Part shown: in pieces, positions 26,457 through 35,608 of the stretch | Layout of the letters: each line of letters opens with the position of its first letter | Position numbering within the stretch: position 1 is the stretch's first letter | NCBI GenBank assembly: GCA_005882045.1 | Contig: VBHO01000152.1 | Span: 1 to 45,297, forward strand | From: Chloroflexota bacterium | GTDB lineage: Bacteria > Chloroflexota > Dormibacteria > CF-121 | Reading direction: 5' to 3' | Length of the DNA stretch: 45,297 nucleotides | Translations under genes and position numbers: made by a program | The notes under the pieces: generated by a model | Database searches by the model: none | Told to the model about the DNA's origin: nothing | What the model saw: the letters and a program-made list of their open reading frames with translations, nothing else

Positions 26457-26510
26457 ACAATGATCTGGGATGGGTGACCAGCCACCCTCCGGGTGGCACT
26501 GGGGGTATTC

Positions 26511-27274
26511 GTGGGGGATCGGACCATAGTCGGGCGTGCCCGCCAGGCCGCGATCAACGTCGGCGAGCTCACGCTCCTCTTCCGAGCGGCGCTGCGAGGC
26601 GCCGTCCGACGACCCTTCTACTGGAAAGAATTCCTCGATCAGTGCCGCTTCATTCTCACCGCCAACTTCATTCCGCTGCTCCTCACCGGGGTGGGGTGGG
26701 GCATCATCGTTTCGCTGGAGGCGGGCCACTTCTTCAAGGCGGCGAGCAGCGAGTACCGGCTGGGCGGCTTCGCGGTAATGGCGAACATCCGCGAATTTTC
26801 GCCGGTCGCGACCGGCCTCATGATCGCGGCCGTCAGCGGTACCGCCATCGTCGCCGACCTGGGCGCGCGCCAGGTCCGCCAGGAGCTCGAGGCCTTGAGC
26901 GTGATGGGTCTTTCCAACGTCCTCTTCATCGTGGTGCCGCGTGCGCTGGCGCTGATGATCATGACGGCGCTCTACACGGCTTCTTCATCGCGGTTGCCGT
27001 GGTGGGCGTCAACCCGGGCGCCTTCGTGGCTAGCTTCTTCACGCAGGGCACGCTGGTCGACCTGTTCGGCGGCGAAATCAAGTGCATCCTGTTTGGCGCG
27101 CTCGTTGCCGCCATCTGCATATATAAAGGTATAAGCGCCAAGGGGGGCGCCGAGGGCGTGGCGCGCGCCGTCCACTCCGGGGTCGTGTGGTGCTTTGTCG
27201 GGATCCAGGCGCTCGAGTATCTCTACACCCCCACCGTTCTGGCGCTGTTCCACAGCCAGAACGTGCTGCGCTGA
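26511..27274 (+). pseudogene. YrbE/MlaE-family ABC permease (first of mce operon) interrupted by a -1 frameshift at about 26976-26980
   Basis: Frame 3: GDRTIVGRARQAAINVGELTLLFRAALRGAVRRPFYWKEFLDQCRFI...LALMIMTALYT; then frame 2: GFFIAVAVVGVNPGAFVASFFTQGTLVDLFGGEIKCILFGALVAAICIYKG...; one G short of ACGGGC. Confidence 0.85.
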
Positions 27275-28119
27275 TGGCGACCAGCACCACGATCCAGCCG
27301 CCGGCCCAGCAGTTCGGCCCGGTGCCACGCCGCTTCTGGGCACCGGGGCTGGACCTGTTCGAGGTGCTGGGCCAGATCGTTCTCTTTGCGGCGAGCGCGC
27401 TGCGCGCCATCCCGCGGGCGCTGGGTTATCGCCGAGAGATCTGGTGGTACGCGGCTTTTCTCGCCCTCGGGTCGACGCCGGTGGCGCTGGTCATGACCTA
27501 CTTCAGCGGGTCCGAGTGTTCGGTCGAGGCGTACTACTCGCTGCATCAGCTCGGCGGGGCCGAAAGCCTCGCCGGCGTCTTCAACGCGCTCTGCGACATG
27601 CGCGAGATCACACCGATCTTCTTTGGCTTCGCGATCGGCGCCAAGGTCGGCTGCGGGCTGGTCGCCGAGCTCGGAACCATGCGGATCAACGAGGAGATCG
27701 ACGCGCTCGAGACCATGGGCGTCCCCTCGGTTCCCTTCCTCGTCACCACCCGCATGGTGGCAGCACTGATCGTGCTTCCCGTGATGTACGTGCTGGCGCT
27801 GGCCACCAGCTTCTTCGCCAGCTGGGTGGTGCAGCGCTTTCAGATCGGGCTGGTCTCCAACGGGGTCTACTTCTCCTACTTCTGGCGCTTCACCAACCTG
27901 ACCGATTTCGGCTACTCGCTGATCAAGGCCGTCATCTTCGCCTTTCTCGTCATCTCCGTTGGCGTCTATTACGGCTACCACGTCAAAGGCGGCGCGGTCG
28001 GCATCGGTCGGGCCGTGGCCAAAACCATGGCGATCAGCCTGGTGATGATCGTGGTCGTCAACGCCATCCTCACCCAGATCTTCTGGGGCACCAACCCGAA
28101 TCTACCGATCCCGTCGTAG
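27274..28119 (+). CDS. YrbE/MlaE-family ABC permease (second)
   Basis: FFGFAIGAKVGCGLVAELGTMRINEEIDALETMGVPSVPFLVTTRMVAALIVLPVMYVLA...GYHVKGGAVGIGRAVAKTM. Confidence 0.95.
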   Translation: MATSTTIQPPAQQFGPVPRRFWAPGLDLFEVLGQIVLFAASALRAIPRALGYRREIWWYAAFLALGSTPVALVMTYFSGSECSVEAYYSLHQLGGAESLAGVFNALCDMREITPIFFGFAIGAKVGCGLVAELGTMRINEEIDALETMGVPSVPFLVTTRMVAALIVLPVMYVLALATSFFASWVVQRFQIGLVSNGVYFSYFWRFTNLTDFGYSLIKAVIFAFLVISVGVYYGYHVKGGAVGIGRAVAKTMAISLVMIVVVNAILTQIFWGTNPNLPIPS

Positions 28120-28129
28120 AGGTCTGAGC

Positions 28130-28924
28130 ATGTTGAGCAACGGCGAGCCGGTCGCGTCGAATAAGAACGGCGAGTACATGGTCGAGGTCAAGGACCTGCA
28201 CAAGGCCTTCGAGGGCAGGAGCGTCCTCGACGGGGTCACCTGCCAGATCCCCGCCGGAAAGATCTCGGTCGTAATGGGACCGTCGGGGACAGGCAAGAGC
28301 GTCTTGCTGCGTCACGTCGTCGGCTTGCTCTACCCCGATAGTGGCGACGTTACGGTAGCGGGCAAGAGCGTTCCCAACCTGAGCGAGGATGAGCTGCTCG
28401 AGCTGCGGCGCAACGTCGGCATGCTCTTCCAGGATGGCGCCCTGTTCAGCTCGATGAACCTCTACGACAACGTCGCCTTCCCCCTTCGCCAGCACACGAA
28501 GAAATCCGAGAGGGAGATCAAGGAGATCGTGATGCAGCGCCTGGAAGAGGTCGGACTGAGCGAATCCGTCAGCAAGATGCCGAACGAGCTGTCGGGCGGC
28601 ATGCGCAAGCGCGCCGGCTTCGCCAGGGCGCTGGTGCTCGAACCGGAGCTGCTGCTCTTCGACGAGCCGGACTCCGGGCTCGACCCGGTGCGAACCGCCC
28701 TGCTCTGCGATCTGATCAAACAGATCCAGCAAAAGTACAAGTCGACTGGCGTCGTGATCAGCCACGACATCAAATCCTGTTTCAACATCGGCGACCACAT
28801 CATCTTGTTGTACGGCGGCAAGGTCGTCGAGCAGGGCTCGAAGGAGGAGCTGCAGCGGTCGACGAAGCCATTCACTCAGCAGTTCATCACGGGGGCGGTC
28901 GAAGGGCCCCTCGGCATGGAGTAA
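28130..28924 (+). CDS. MlaF/MceG-type ABC ATPase
   Basis: MVEVKDLHKAFEGRSVLDGVTCQIPAGKISVVMGPSGTGKSVLLRHVVGLLYPDSG...LSGGMRKRAGFARALVLEPELLLFDEPDSGLDPVR. Confidence 0.95.
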   Translation: MLSNGEPVASNKNGEYMVEVKDLHKAFEGRSVLDGVTCQIPAGKISVVMGPSGTGKSVLLRHVVGLLYPDSGDVTVAGKSVPNLSEDELLELRRNVGMLFQDGALFSSMNLYDNVAFPLRQHTKKSEREIKEIVMQRLEEVGLSESVSKMPNELSGGMRKRAGFARALVLEPELLLFDEPDSGLDPVRTALLCDLIKQIQQKYKSTGVVISHDIKSCFNIGDHIILLYGGKVVEQGSKEELQRSTKPFTQQFITGAVEGPLGME

Positions 28925-30010
28925 GTGGGCGCGATCCGCACCTCACGACCGAGGTTTGGGCCGCTGCTGGTGATAGGGCTGGTGGTCGCCCTGGCGCTCG
29001 CCTCCTTCCGGATCGTCAATGGATTGACCGAGTACCGGCTCGTGGTCCCCCTGGATTCGGCCGACGGGCTCTATCCCGGGAGCGACGTGTTGATCGCCGG
29101 CGCCAAGGCCGGAACTGTCCGTGACATCAGCCTCGACGGCAGCCAGACGCTCGTCACCATCGCGCTCGACGATGCCTACGCGCCCGTGCACGCCGATGCC
29201 CGGCTCACGGTGCGGCCCAAGAGCCTGCTCGGTGAGAAGTACCTGGCGCTCGACCCCGGGTCGGCCGGCATGCTGCCCTCCGGGTCGCGGCTGTCGCAGC
29301 GACAGGTGGCCCGCTCGGTCGACCTGCAGGACGTCGTCAACAGCCTGGACCAGCCGACGCGTGAGAAGCTGCGCACGCTCGTGATCTCGCTCGGCGGCGG
29401 GCTCGCGGGCCGGGGCCTCGACACCAATCAAACACTCAGCAACGGCCGGCAGGACCTCGACCACCTGGCGGCCATCACCGATACGCTGGCGGCCCGCGAC
29501 CAGGAGCTGCAGCAGGTGATCAAAGGGCTCGACCAGGTGACAGCCGAGCTCGCCAGCAGCGATCGCCGCACCCAGCTGGGCGCCTTGATCGCGAACTCGG
29601 AGGCGCTGCTGCATTCACTGTCCAAGCAGGATGCCCAGATCAAGACCACGCTGACGGCGGCCAACGCGGCGCTCGGGCGCACCGACGCCTCGCTCTCGGG
29701 AACCGGCGCACAGCTCAACGACATCCTGACGCAGGCGCCCCGGACGGTTGGCCTCCTCAACGGGCTGACCGCGGCCCTCGCGACCAACACCGATCTGATC
29801 ACGCGAGATCCCGCCACCTTCGACGTCGGCATGAAGGACAGCACCAGCGTCTTCGGGGCGCAGGACGCGCAGGGCTATGCCACACGCATCAGCGTGGTGG
29901 TCGGCGCCTGCAGCCCCGGCGTGCCCTGTACCCTGCCGTCCGGCAACCTGCTCCAGGTCCCGAACGCCTTCGACGCGGTCGTGGGCGTGCTCCTCGGAGG
30001 CGGCCGATGA
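28925..30010 (+). CDS. Mce-family (MlaD domain) substrate-binding protein 1
   Basis: N-terminal TM; YRLVVPLDSADGLYPGSDVLIAGAKAGTVRDISL...RPKSLLGEKYLALDPG; GTG start directly after the ATPase stop. Confidence 0.93.
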   Translation: MGAIRTSRPRFGPLLVIGLVVALALASFRIVNGLTEYRLVVPLDSADGLYPGSDVLIAGAKAGTVRDISLDGSQTLVTIALDDAYAPVHADARLTVRPKSLLGEKYLALDPGSAGMLPSGSRLSQRQVARSVDLQDVVNSLDQPTREKLRTLVISLGGGLAGRGLDTNQTLSNGRQDLDHLAAITDTLAARDQELQQVIKGLDQVTAELASSDRRTQLGALIANSEALLHSLSKQDAQIKTTLTAANAALGRTDASLSGTGAQLNDILTQAPRTVGLLNGLTAALATNTDLITRDPATFDVGMKDSTSVFGAQDAQGYATRISVVVGACSPGVPCTLPSGNLLQVPNAFDAVVGVLLGGGR

Positions 30011-31044
30011 GGAGCCGCGCCAACCTCCCAATTTTCATCGCCTATGTCCTGCTGGGGCTGCTGGCGACAGGGTTTCTCGCGGCGCAAATGGGTGGCGAGT
30101 TCGTGCTCGGCGGCTACCGGGTCAACGCCATCTTCAAGACGGGCGCCGAGCTGGTGGCGGGCGACGACGTCACCATGTCCGGACTGCGGGTTGGCAAGGT
30201 CGAGACCATGACGCCGGTGGACGGCGCCACCCGGATCACCCTGCTGCTGCACCGTGACCTCACACCGGTGTTCAAGGACGCGCGCGCCGTCATACGCCAG
30301 AAAAATCTCCTCGGTGAAGCCTACGTGGAGGTGAACCGCGGATCGGCGCCGCAGGGCAGCATGGCGGATGGCGGCACCATCGGGTTGGACCACACCCTCG
30401 CACCGGTCGAGGTGGATCAGGTGCTCAACGCACTCGACCCCCAGGTGCGAGACCAGCTCAACCTGGTGATCAACACGCTGGGGCAGGCCACCGCCGGCCG
30501 CGGCAGCGACATGAACGCGTCGGCCGCGGACCTTTCGGCGGTCGCGCTCGACCTGCAGGTGCTGGCCCACACGCTGGCGAACAACTCCGATCACCTGGAC
30601 GCGCTCATCGCCGACCTTCGGAAGGTGATGGAGACGCTGGCCACCTGGCACGCAGACTTCCGCGCCCTGCTCGCCGACTGGGACCACGTGATGGCCACCC
30701 TGGCATCGCGCGAGCAGAACCTGACGGGCACCATCGTCGAACAGGACAAGGTGATGACGATCCTGGACCAGGCGTTGAGCGGCGGCGCCGCCCAGCAGCT
30801 GCACGCCACGATCGCCCAGGGTCCAGCGGCGATCGACAACGCCAATCACTACCTGGGCGGCGCCGCCACGGTGTTCGGCATCGTGCAGAGCGACACACCG
30901 GGGATCAAGCAGCTCTTTGAGGAGCTGGCCTCGGTGATGAGCGGTATCGGCCATCCCGATGAGTCGGGCAGCAACCCCAACGATTGGGTGCACATGTGGC
31001 GGGTCTACTGTGCCGGCCAGTGTTTCCAGCCGGGAACGCCGTGA
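30007..31044 (+). CDS. Mce-family protein 2
   Basis: YRVNAIFKTGAELVAGDDVTMSGLRVGKVETM...IRQKNLLGEAYVEVNRG; 4-nt overlap with previous gene. Confidence 0.93.
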   Translation: MRSRANLPIFIAYVLLGLLATGFLAAQMGGEFVLGGYRVNAIFKTGAELVAGDDVTMSGLRVGKVETMTPVDGATRITLLLHRDLTPVFKDARAVIRQKNLLGEAYVEVNRGSAPQGSMADGGTIGLDHTLAPVEVDQVLNALDPQVRDQLNLVINTLGQATAGRGSDMNASAADLSAVALDLQVLAHTLANNSDHLDALIADLRKVMETLATWHADFRALLADWDHVMATLASREQNLTGTIVEQDKVMTILDQALSGGAAQQLHATIAQGPAAIDNANHYLGGAATVFGIVQSDTPGIKQLFEELASVMSGIGHPDESGSNPNDWVHMWRVYCAGQCFQPGTP

Positions 31045-32189
31045 CGCGTCGAACCCTCGTCAGCCTGGCGATGGTGATCGGATTCGCCACCGTCTGCCTG
31101 ACCGGGCTGGGATTCATCGCGCTCAACATGGGCTTGCACGGCCCCTGGAGCAACGAGTTCGCCCTCGACGCGGAGTTTGCGAGCGCCAACGGCCTGGTGC
31201 CCCAGGCCGAGGTGCGCGTCAGCGGCGTGCACGTCGGTACCGTGTTAACGATCACCGATGCAAAGGATGGCGCCACCCTGGTGCGGATGGCGCTGCAGCC
31301 CGGCATCCACTTGCGGCAGGACACGCGCGCCGTGATCCGGCCGAAGACGCTGCTGGGCGAGAAGTTCGTCGAGTTGGTTCGAGCCCAGGGGAGTCGGCAA
31401 GCGTACCTCGCGAACGGCGCGACCATCCCTAAGGCCCAGACCGGGCAGGCGATCGAGATCGACGACATCCTCAACGCCATGGACGCGCCCACCCGAGCGG
31501 CGATGTCCGAATCCTTCCGGCAGCTCGGCATCGCCTTCGACTCGCGCCAGCAGGATGTCAGCGCCGCGCTCCCCCCACTCGACAGCACGCTGGCGAACCT
31601 TCGTCCGCTGGCGCGGGTGGGCGAAAGCCGTCAGCAGGAGCTCGATCGCATCCTGACCAACCTCAACACCATCATGCAGGCGCTGGCCGATGAACAGGAC
31701 CAGCTCGGCCACCTGGTCGACAGCGGGGACACGGTGATGAACGGCATCGCCTCCCGCGACCAGGCGCTGGCTGGCACCGTCCGCAACGGCGCGGCGGTGT
31801 TCGGATCGCTCGACCAGGCATTTTCGGGGGTGACGGCGGCAGATCGTGCCTCCCTGCAAAAGAGTCCGGCGACCATCGCGGGCGGACGCCGGACCCTCGC
31901 TCTCACCAACCCGCAGGTCGATCAGCTGCTGCCGGAGCTGCTGCTCGGCCAGATCGGGTATCCGAACGACCAGCTGAACATCAGCAACACCGAGTCGCTG
32001 ACGCTGGCGACCGAATGGATCTCGGCCTTCTCGCACCAGGAGGCGACCGGCTATCACTCGCTGCGCATCACCGGCCTGAACCCCTCGACCCAGCAGACCT
32101 CGGCGTCGGGACCGAGCGTTCCAGCCACGCCGACCGCGCCCCAGGATCTTTCCGATTTGCTGCTGCTGCTGGCAGGGAACGGCCGATGA
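31041..32189 (+). CDS. Mce-family protein 3
   Basis: FALDAEFASANGLVPQAEVRVSGVHVGTVLTI...IRPKTLLGEKFVELVRA; GTG start overlapping previous stop. Confidence 0.93.
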   Translation: MTRRTLVSLAMVIGFATVCLTGLGFIALNMGLHGPWSNEFALDAEFASANGLVPQAEVRVSGVHVGTVLTITDAKDGATLVRMALQPGIHLRQDTRAVIRPKTLLGEKFVELVRAQGSRQAYLANGATIPKAQTGQAIEIDDILNAMDAPTRAAMSESFRQLGIAFDSRQQDVSAALPPLDSTLANLRPLARVGESRQQELDRILTNLNTIMQALADEQDQLGHLVDSGDTVMNGIASRDQALAGTVRNGAAVFGSLDQAFSGVTAADRASLQKSPATIAGGRRTLALTNPQVDQLLPELLLGQIGYPNDQLNISNTESLTLATEWISAFSHQEATGYHSLRITGLNPSTQQTSASGPSVPATPTAPQDLSDLLLLLAGNGR

Positions 32190-33208
32190 AGCTCCTGCTC
32201 GCACTCCTCGCGGCGGGGGCGCTGGCGGCCGGACTGCTCGGCAACGTCTTCGGCGATCACGGTTACACGCTCACCGCCTACTTTCTGAGCGCCGAAGGAC
32301 TCACCCAGGAAAACGATGTCGTCATCAACGGAGCCCGCGTCGGTAAGGTCGTGTCGGTCAGCGTCGCCGCCGACAACGGGCCGAGCCAGGGCGGGGCCCA
32401 GGTCGTGATGGCGATCGATCGGGGATCCGCGACGCTGCACCGCGGCACCCGCGCCACCATTCGGCCGAAGGGCTTGCTCGGCAACCCCTTCGTCGAGCTG
32501 ACGGCAGGGCCGTCGAGCGGCGCCGCGATCCCGTCCGGCGGCACGCTCCCGCTGCAGGACACCGCCTCCCCGGTGGACCTCGACCAGGTGATGGATCTCT
32601 TCGACCCGCAGACGCGTGCGCGCATCCAGACGCTGACCAAGGAGGGAGGGATCGCCCTCGCCAATCGCGGCTCCGACCTCAATCTCTTCCTTGCGGCACT
32701 ACCCGAAATCACGCAGGACGCCTCCACGGTCACCGACCGGATCGCCTCGCAGGATCAGCAGCTGAGCGCGCTGGACGTCGAGTTCGACCGGATCGCGCAG
32801 ATGATGGCCGCCGAGGACCAGGCCTTCCGCGCCGATATCGCCAACGGCGCGAGCCTCCTCGACGTGACCGCGGCGCACGAGGCGCAGCTGACCGCGGAGC
32901 TGGTCTACGCGGACCGCGCGCTGGGTGAGCTGGCCGCCGGACTGAAGGGCCACGAGCGCGACCTGAACCAGATGCTCAAGGCGCTCCCCGCCGTGCTCGA
33001 TGAGCTGCAGAAACTATCCGACCACTCGGCCACCTCGCTGGCCATCCTCGACCCCTGCATGGCGGACATCATTCAGACACTGGCCGAGATGCGCAGCGCC
33101 ACCTCCTACACCGATGCCAACGGCAACTTGCTGCGCGTCCATCCCTACGCCTTCACCGGGACCGAACCGGTCAACCCGGCGCGGATCGCGTGCAGCGGAG
33201 CCCAGTGA
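32186..33208 (+). CDS. Mce-family protein 4
   Basis: YTLTAYFLSAEGLTQENDVVINGARVGKVVSV...IRPKGLLGNPFVELTAG; 4-nt overlap. Confidence 0.93.
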   Translation: MKLLLALLAAGALAAGLLGNVFGDHGYTLTAYFLSAEGLTQENDVVINGARVGKVVSVSVAADNGPSQGGAQVVMAIDRGSATLHRGTRATIRPKGLLGNPFVELTAGPSSGAAIPSGGTLPLQDTASPVDLDQVMDLFDPQTRARIQTLTKEGGIALANRGSDLNLFLAALPEITQDASTVTDRIASQDQQLSALDVEFDRIAQMMAAEDQAFRADIANGASLLDVTAAHEAQLTAELVYADRALGELAAGLKGHERDLNQMLKALPAVLDELQKLSDHSATSLAILDPCMADIIQTLAEMRSATSYTDANGNLLRVHPYAFTGTEPVNPARIACSGAQ

Positions 33209-34578
33209 TGAGACGGCGAATGCAGAACCCCCTTCGGACCGGGTGGCGGACGCTGGCAGGCGTCGCGATCGTGCTCCTGCTCGCGCTGGCGATCAACCTC
33301 AGTTTTGGTCTGCCGCTCAACCTCAGCCTCTTTCCGCCAGGACAGGACTACGCGGTCAACGCCGCCTTCACCGACGCCAACGGCGTGAACCGCGGCGCCG
33401 ACGTCGTGATCGCCGGACACACCGTCGGGCAGGTCACCGGGGTGCAGGCTTTCGGCCGCCGGGCGGTGGTCAGCATGCGGATTTCCCCGCGCTATGCGCC
33501 GCTGCACCAGCACACCACGGCCCGGATCCGCTACTCGACGCTGCTGGCGCAGAAGTACATCGAGATCACCCCCATCGACGGCGGCGCTGAGGTCAACAGC
33601 GGCGGCTCCATCGCGAGCGACAACACGGCGAGCCCGGTCGACTTCGACCAGTTTTTGAGCGCGCTCGACCCGCAGACCCGGGCTCGGTTGCAGACGCTGA
33701 TCCAGCAAGCGGGCGGAGGCCTCGATGGACAGCAGGCTGCCATCAACGACCTGTTGGCGCAGGCGAGCGGCCTCTCGCAGGAGTCACTCGCTCCGCTGAG
33801 CACTTTCCATCAGCACGACCCCGACCTCGACCGCATCGTGGCCAACCTGGCGATCGTGAGCGATCGACTGGGGCAGAGCCACCAACAGCTGGGTGAGCTG
33901 GTGCAGAGCATGAGTGACGTCACCGGGACGCTGGCGCGCAACGACCAGTCGCTCGCCGCCCTAATCTCTCACCTGGGCAATGTCATGGGCGACTTCGACG
34001 CCACGCTGAATGGCAACGAGCAGAATTTTCGGACCACCGTCGTCACCCTCGATCCGCTGCTGACCCAGCTCAACGGCACGCTTGCCATCGTCTACGCCGA
34101 CACGCAGTCGAGCATCGCCGCCATCAACACCAACAACCGGGTACTGCAGCCTGAGCTCGTCAGCGCCGTCTCCCAGACCGACGCCGCCGGCAACCACCTG
34201 CTCCGGCAGTACTTCGTCGTCAATCCCGCCTGCGACCAGGTGAACGCCACCCCCAACCCGCAATGTCAGAGCAGCACAGGCCAGGCGCCGTCCTCCATCG
34301 CCACGCCGGCCCTGCCCTCCCTGCCGTTGCCCAGGTGCATCCCGACCCCTTCGCCACCGGCGCTGCCGACCCCGACTCTCGTACCACTGCCCTGTCCCTC
34401 CATCTCGCCGACGCCCCTCCCGACCGTCCCCTGCATGCCGCCGACGCCGGCGCCTCCGAAGCTGCCCGTCCCCACCCCGAGTCCGTCGCTCTGTCCGTCC
34501 TTGCCCGGCGTCTCCCTGCCACCGCTCGGCCTGTTGCCCGACTGGCTCAGCCTGCTGCTCTCGTTGGGGTCGTCATGA
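33208..34578 (+). CDS. Mce-family protein 5 with long proline/cysteine-rich C-terminal tail
   Basis: YAVNAAFTDANGVNRGADVVIAGHTVGQVTGV...IRYSTLLAQKYIEITPI; tail LPRCIPTPSPPALPTPTLVPLPCPSISPTPLPTVPCMPPTPAPPKLPVPTPSPSLCPSLPG. Confidence 0.93.
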   Translation: MRRRMQNPLRTGWRTLAGVAIVLLLALAINLSFGLPLNLSLFPPGQDYAVNAAFTDANGVNRGADVVIAGHTVGQVTGVQAFGRRAVVSMRISPRYAPLHQHTTARIRYSTLLAQKYIEITPIDGGAEVNSGGSIASDNTASPVDFDQFLSALDPQTRARLQTLIQQAGGGLDGQQAAINDLLAQASGLSQESLAPLSTFHQHDPDLDRIVANLAIVSDRLGQSHQQLGELVQSMSDVTGTLARNDQSLAALISHLGNVMGDFDATLNGNEQNFRTTVVTLDPLLTQLNGTLAIVYADTQSSIAAINTNNRVLQPELVSAVSQTDAAGNHLLRQYFVVNPACDQVNATPNPQCQSSTGQAPSSIATPALPSLPLPRCIPTPSPPALPTPTLVPLPCPSISPTPLPTVPCMPPTPAPPKLPVPTPSPSLCPSLPGVSLPPLGLLPDWLSLLLSLGSS

Positions 34579-35608
34579 GGCCGCGGCAACACCTCAGGCG
34601 CGCGCGCGTCGTCGGCTTGCTCGTCACCGCGGCCGCCGTCGCCTTCGCCATCATCGTTTTCATCCCCTTCTCGCTCCCTTTCAGCCACCCGTTGCGCGTC
34701 CAGCTGCAGGCCGGCGCCTACGGCGAGATGAATCCCGGCGCCTGGGTGGAGCTGCGCGGCACCAAAGTAGGGTCGGTGGACCGCATCGATTTCAAGGACG
34801 GCTATTCGCTGGTCCACGTCGTCATCGACCCGCAATACGCCGGCCAGCTGCACGCGGACCTCACGGCCGCCGTCCGGCCGCACGGCTTGCTCGGCCCGAA
34901 ATACGTCGACCTGCAAGGCGGCACCAGCGGCCAGCTTCGCGATGGGACGACCAGCTCCAGCCTGACGTCCGTGCCAACCTCAAGACGATCTTCATCGAGC
35001 TGGGGCGGGCCGCCGACGGTCGGGGCGCGACCATGAACGCGGCCTTTCAGGCGCTCGGTCAGTCGTCGGCCGACGTCTCCGCGACCACCACAGTGTTGAG
35101 CCATCGGGCCGACGACCTCGCCGGTTTAATTGCCGCCAGCGAGAAGCTCGACCGCGACCTGCAGAATGCGCCCATCGACCGGCAGATCGCGGACACCGAC
35201 CTGGTCCTGAGCGGCCTGGTCAAGGTGGAAGATGCGATCGGCTCCGGCATCGATCAGACCAGCGCGGTCACCCAGGAGCTGGACACGGTGATGAGCGGAA
35301 ACGCCGGCAACCTGGCGCACATTCTGGCCGGCGGTCCGGCGACGGTAAACCAGTTGCGGGTGGTGGCGAGCGAGCTCGATGCTGTCATCGTCGGTGTCAA
35401 CCCGGCACTGCCGTGCCTGATGCAGGCCGTCCTCGAAACCCGGTCGGCCTTCAGCGGGCGCGATGCCAACGGGCATTATGTCCGGGTACAGATCGTGCCC
35501 ACCAACAACGGATCGCCGCCCCCGTCCTCGTGCAGCAGTGGCTCGCCAACCTCGCAGACGGCTCCCCTCCATGATCAAGACCTGATTGCGCTTCTCCTTG
35601 GCAACTAG
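34575..35608 (+). pseudogene. Mce-family protein 6, reading frame broken at about 34948-34953 by an apparent deletion of about 52 nt
   Basis: Frame 3: MRPRQHLRRARVVGLLVTAAAV...LRVQLQAGAYGEMNPGAWVELRGTKVGSVDRIDF...VRPHGLLGPKYVDLQGGTSGQLRDGTT; continues in frame 2: QLQPDVRANLKTIFIELGRAADGRGATMNAAFQALGQSS... Confidence 0.85.

Noticed and set aside
26481-26497. Terminator at GCCACCC-TCC-GGGTGGC before the first mce permease
   Set aside because: Short 7-bp hairpin with no T-run; position just upstream of the start codon, at best an RBS-proximal fold
26970-26985. Programmed -1 ribosomal frameshift in the MlaE-like gene
   Set aside because: No X XXY YYZ slippery heptamer at the junction (TAC ACG GCT); a one-base deletion is the simpler explanation
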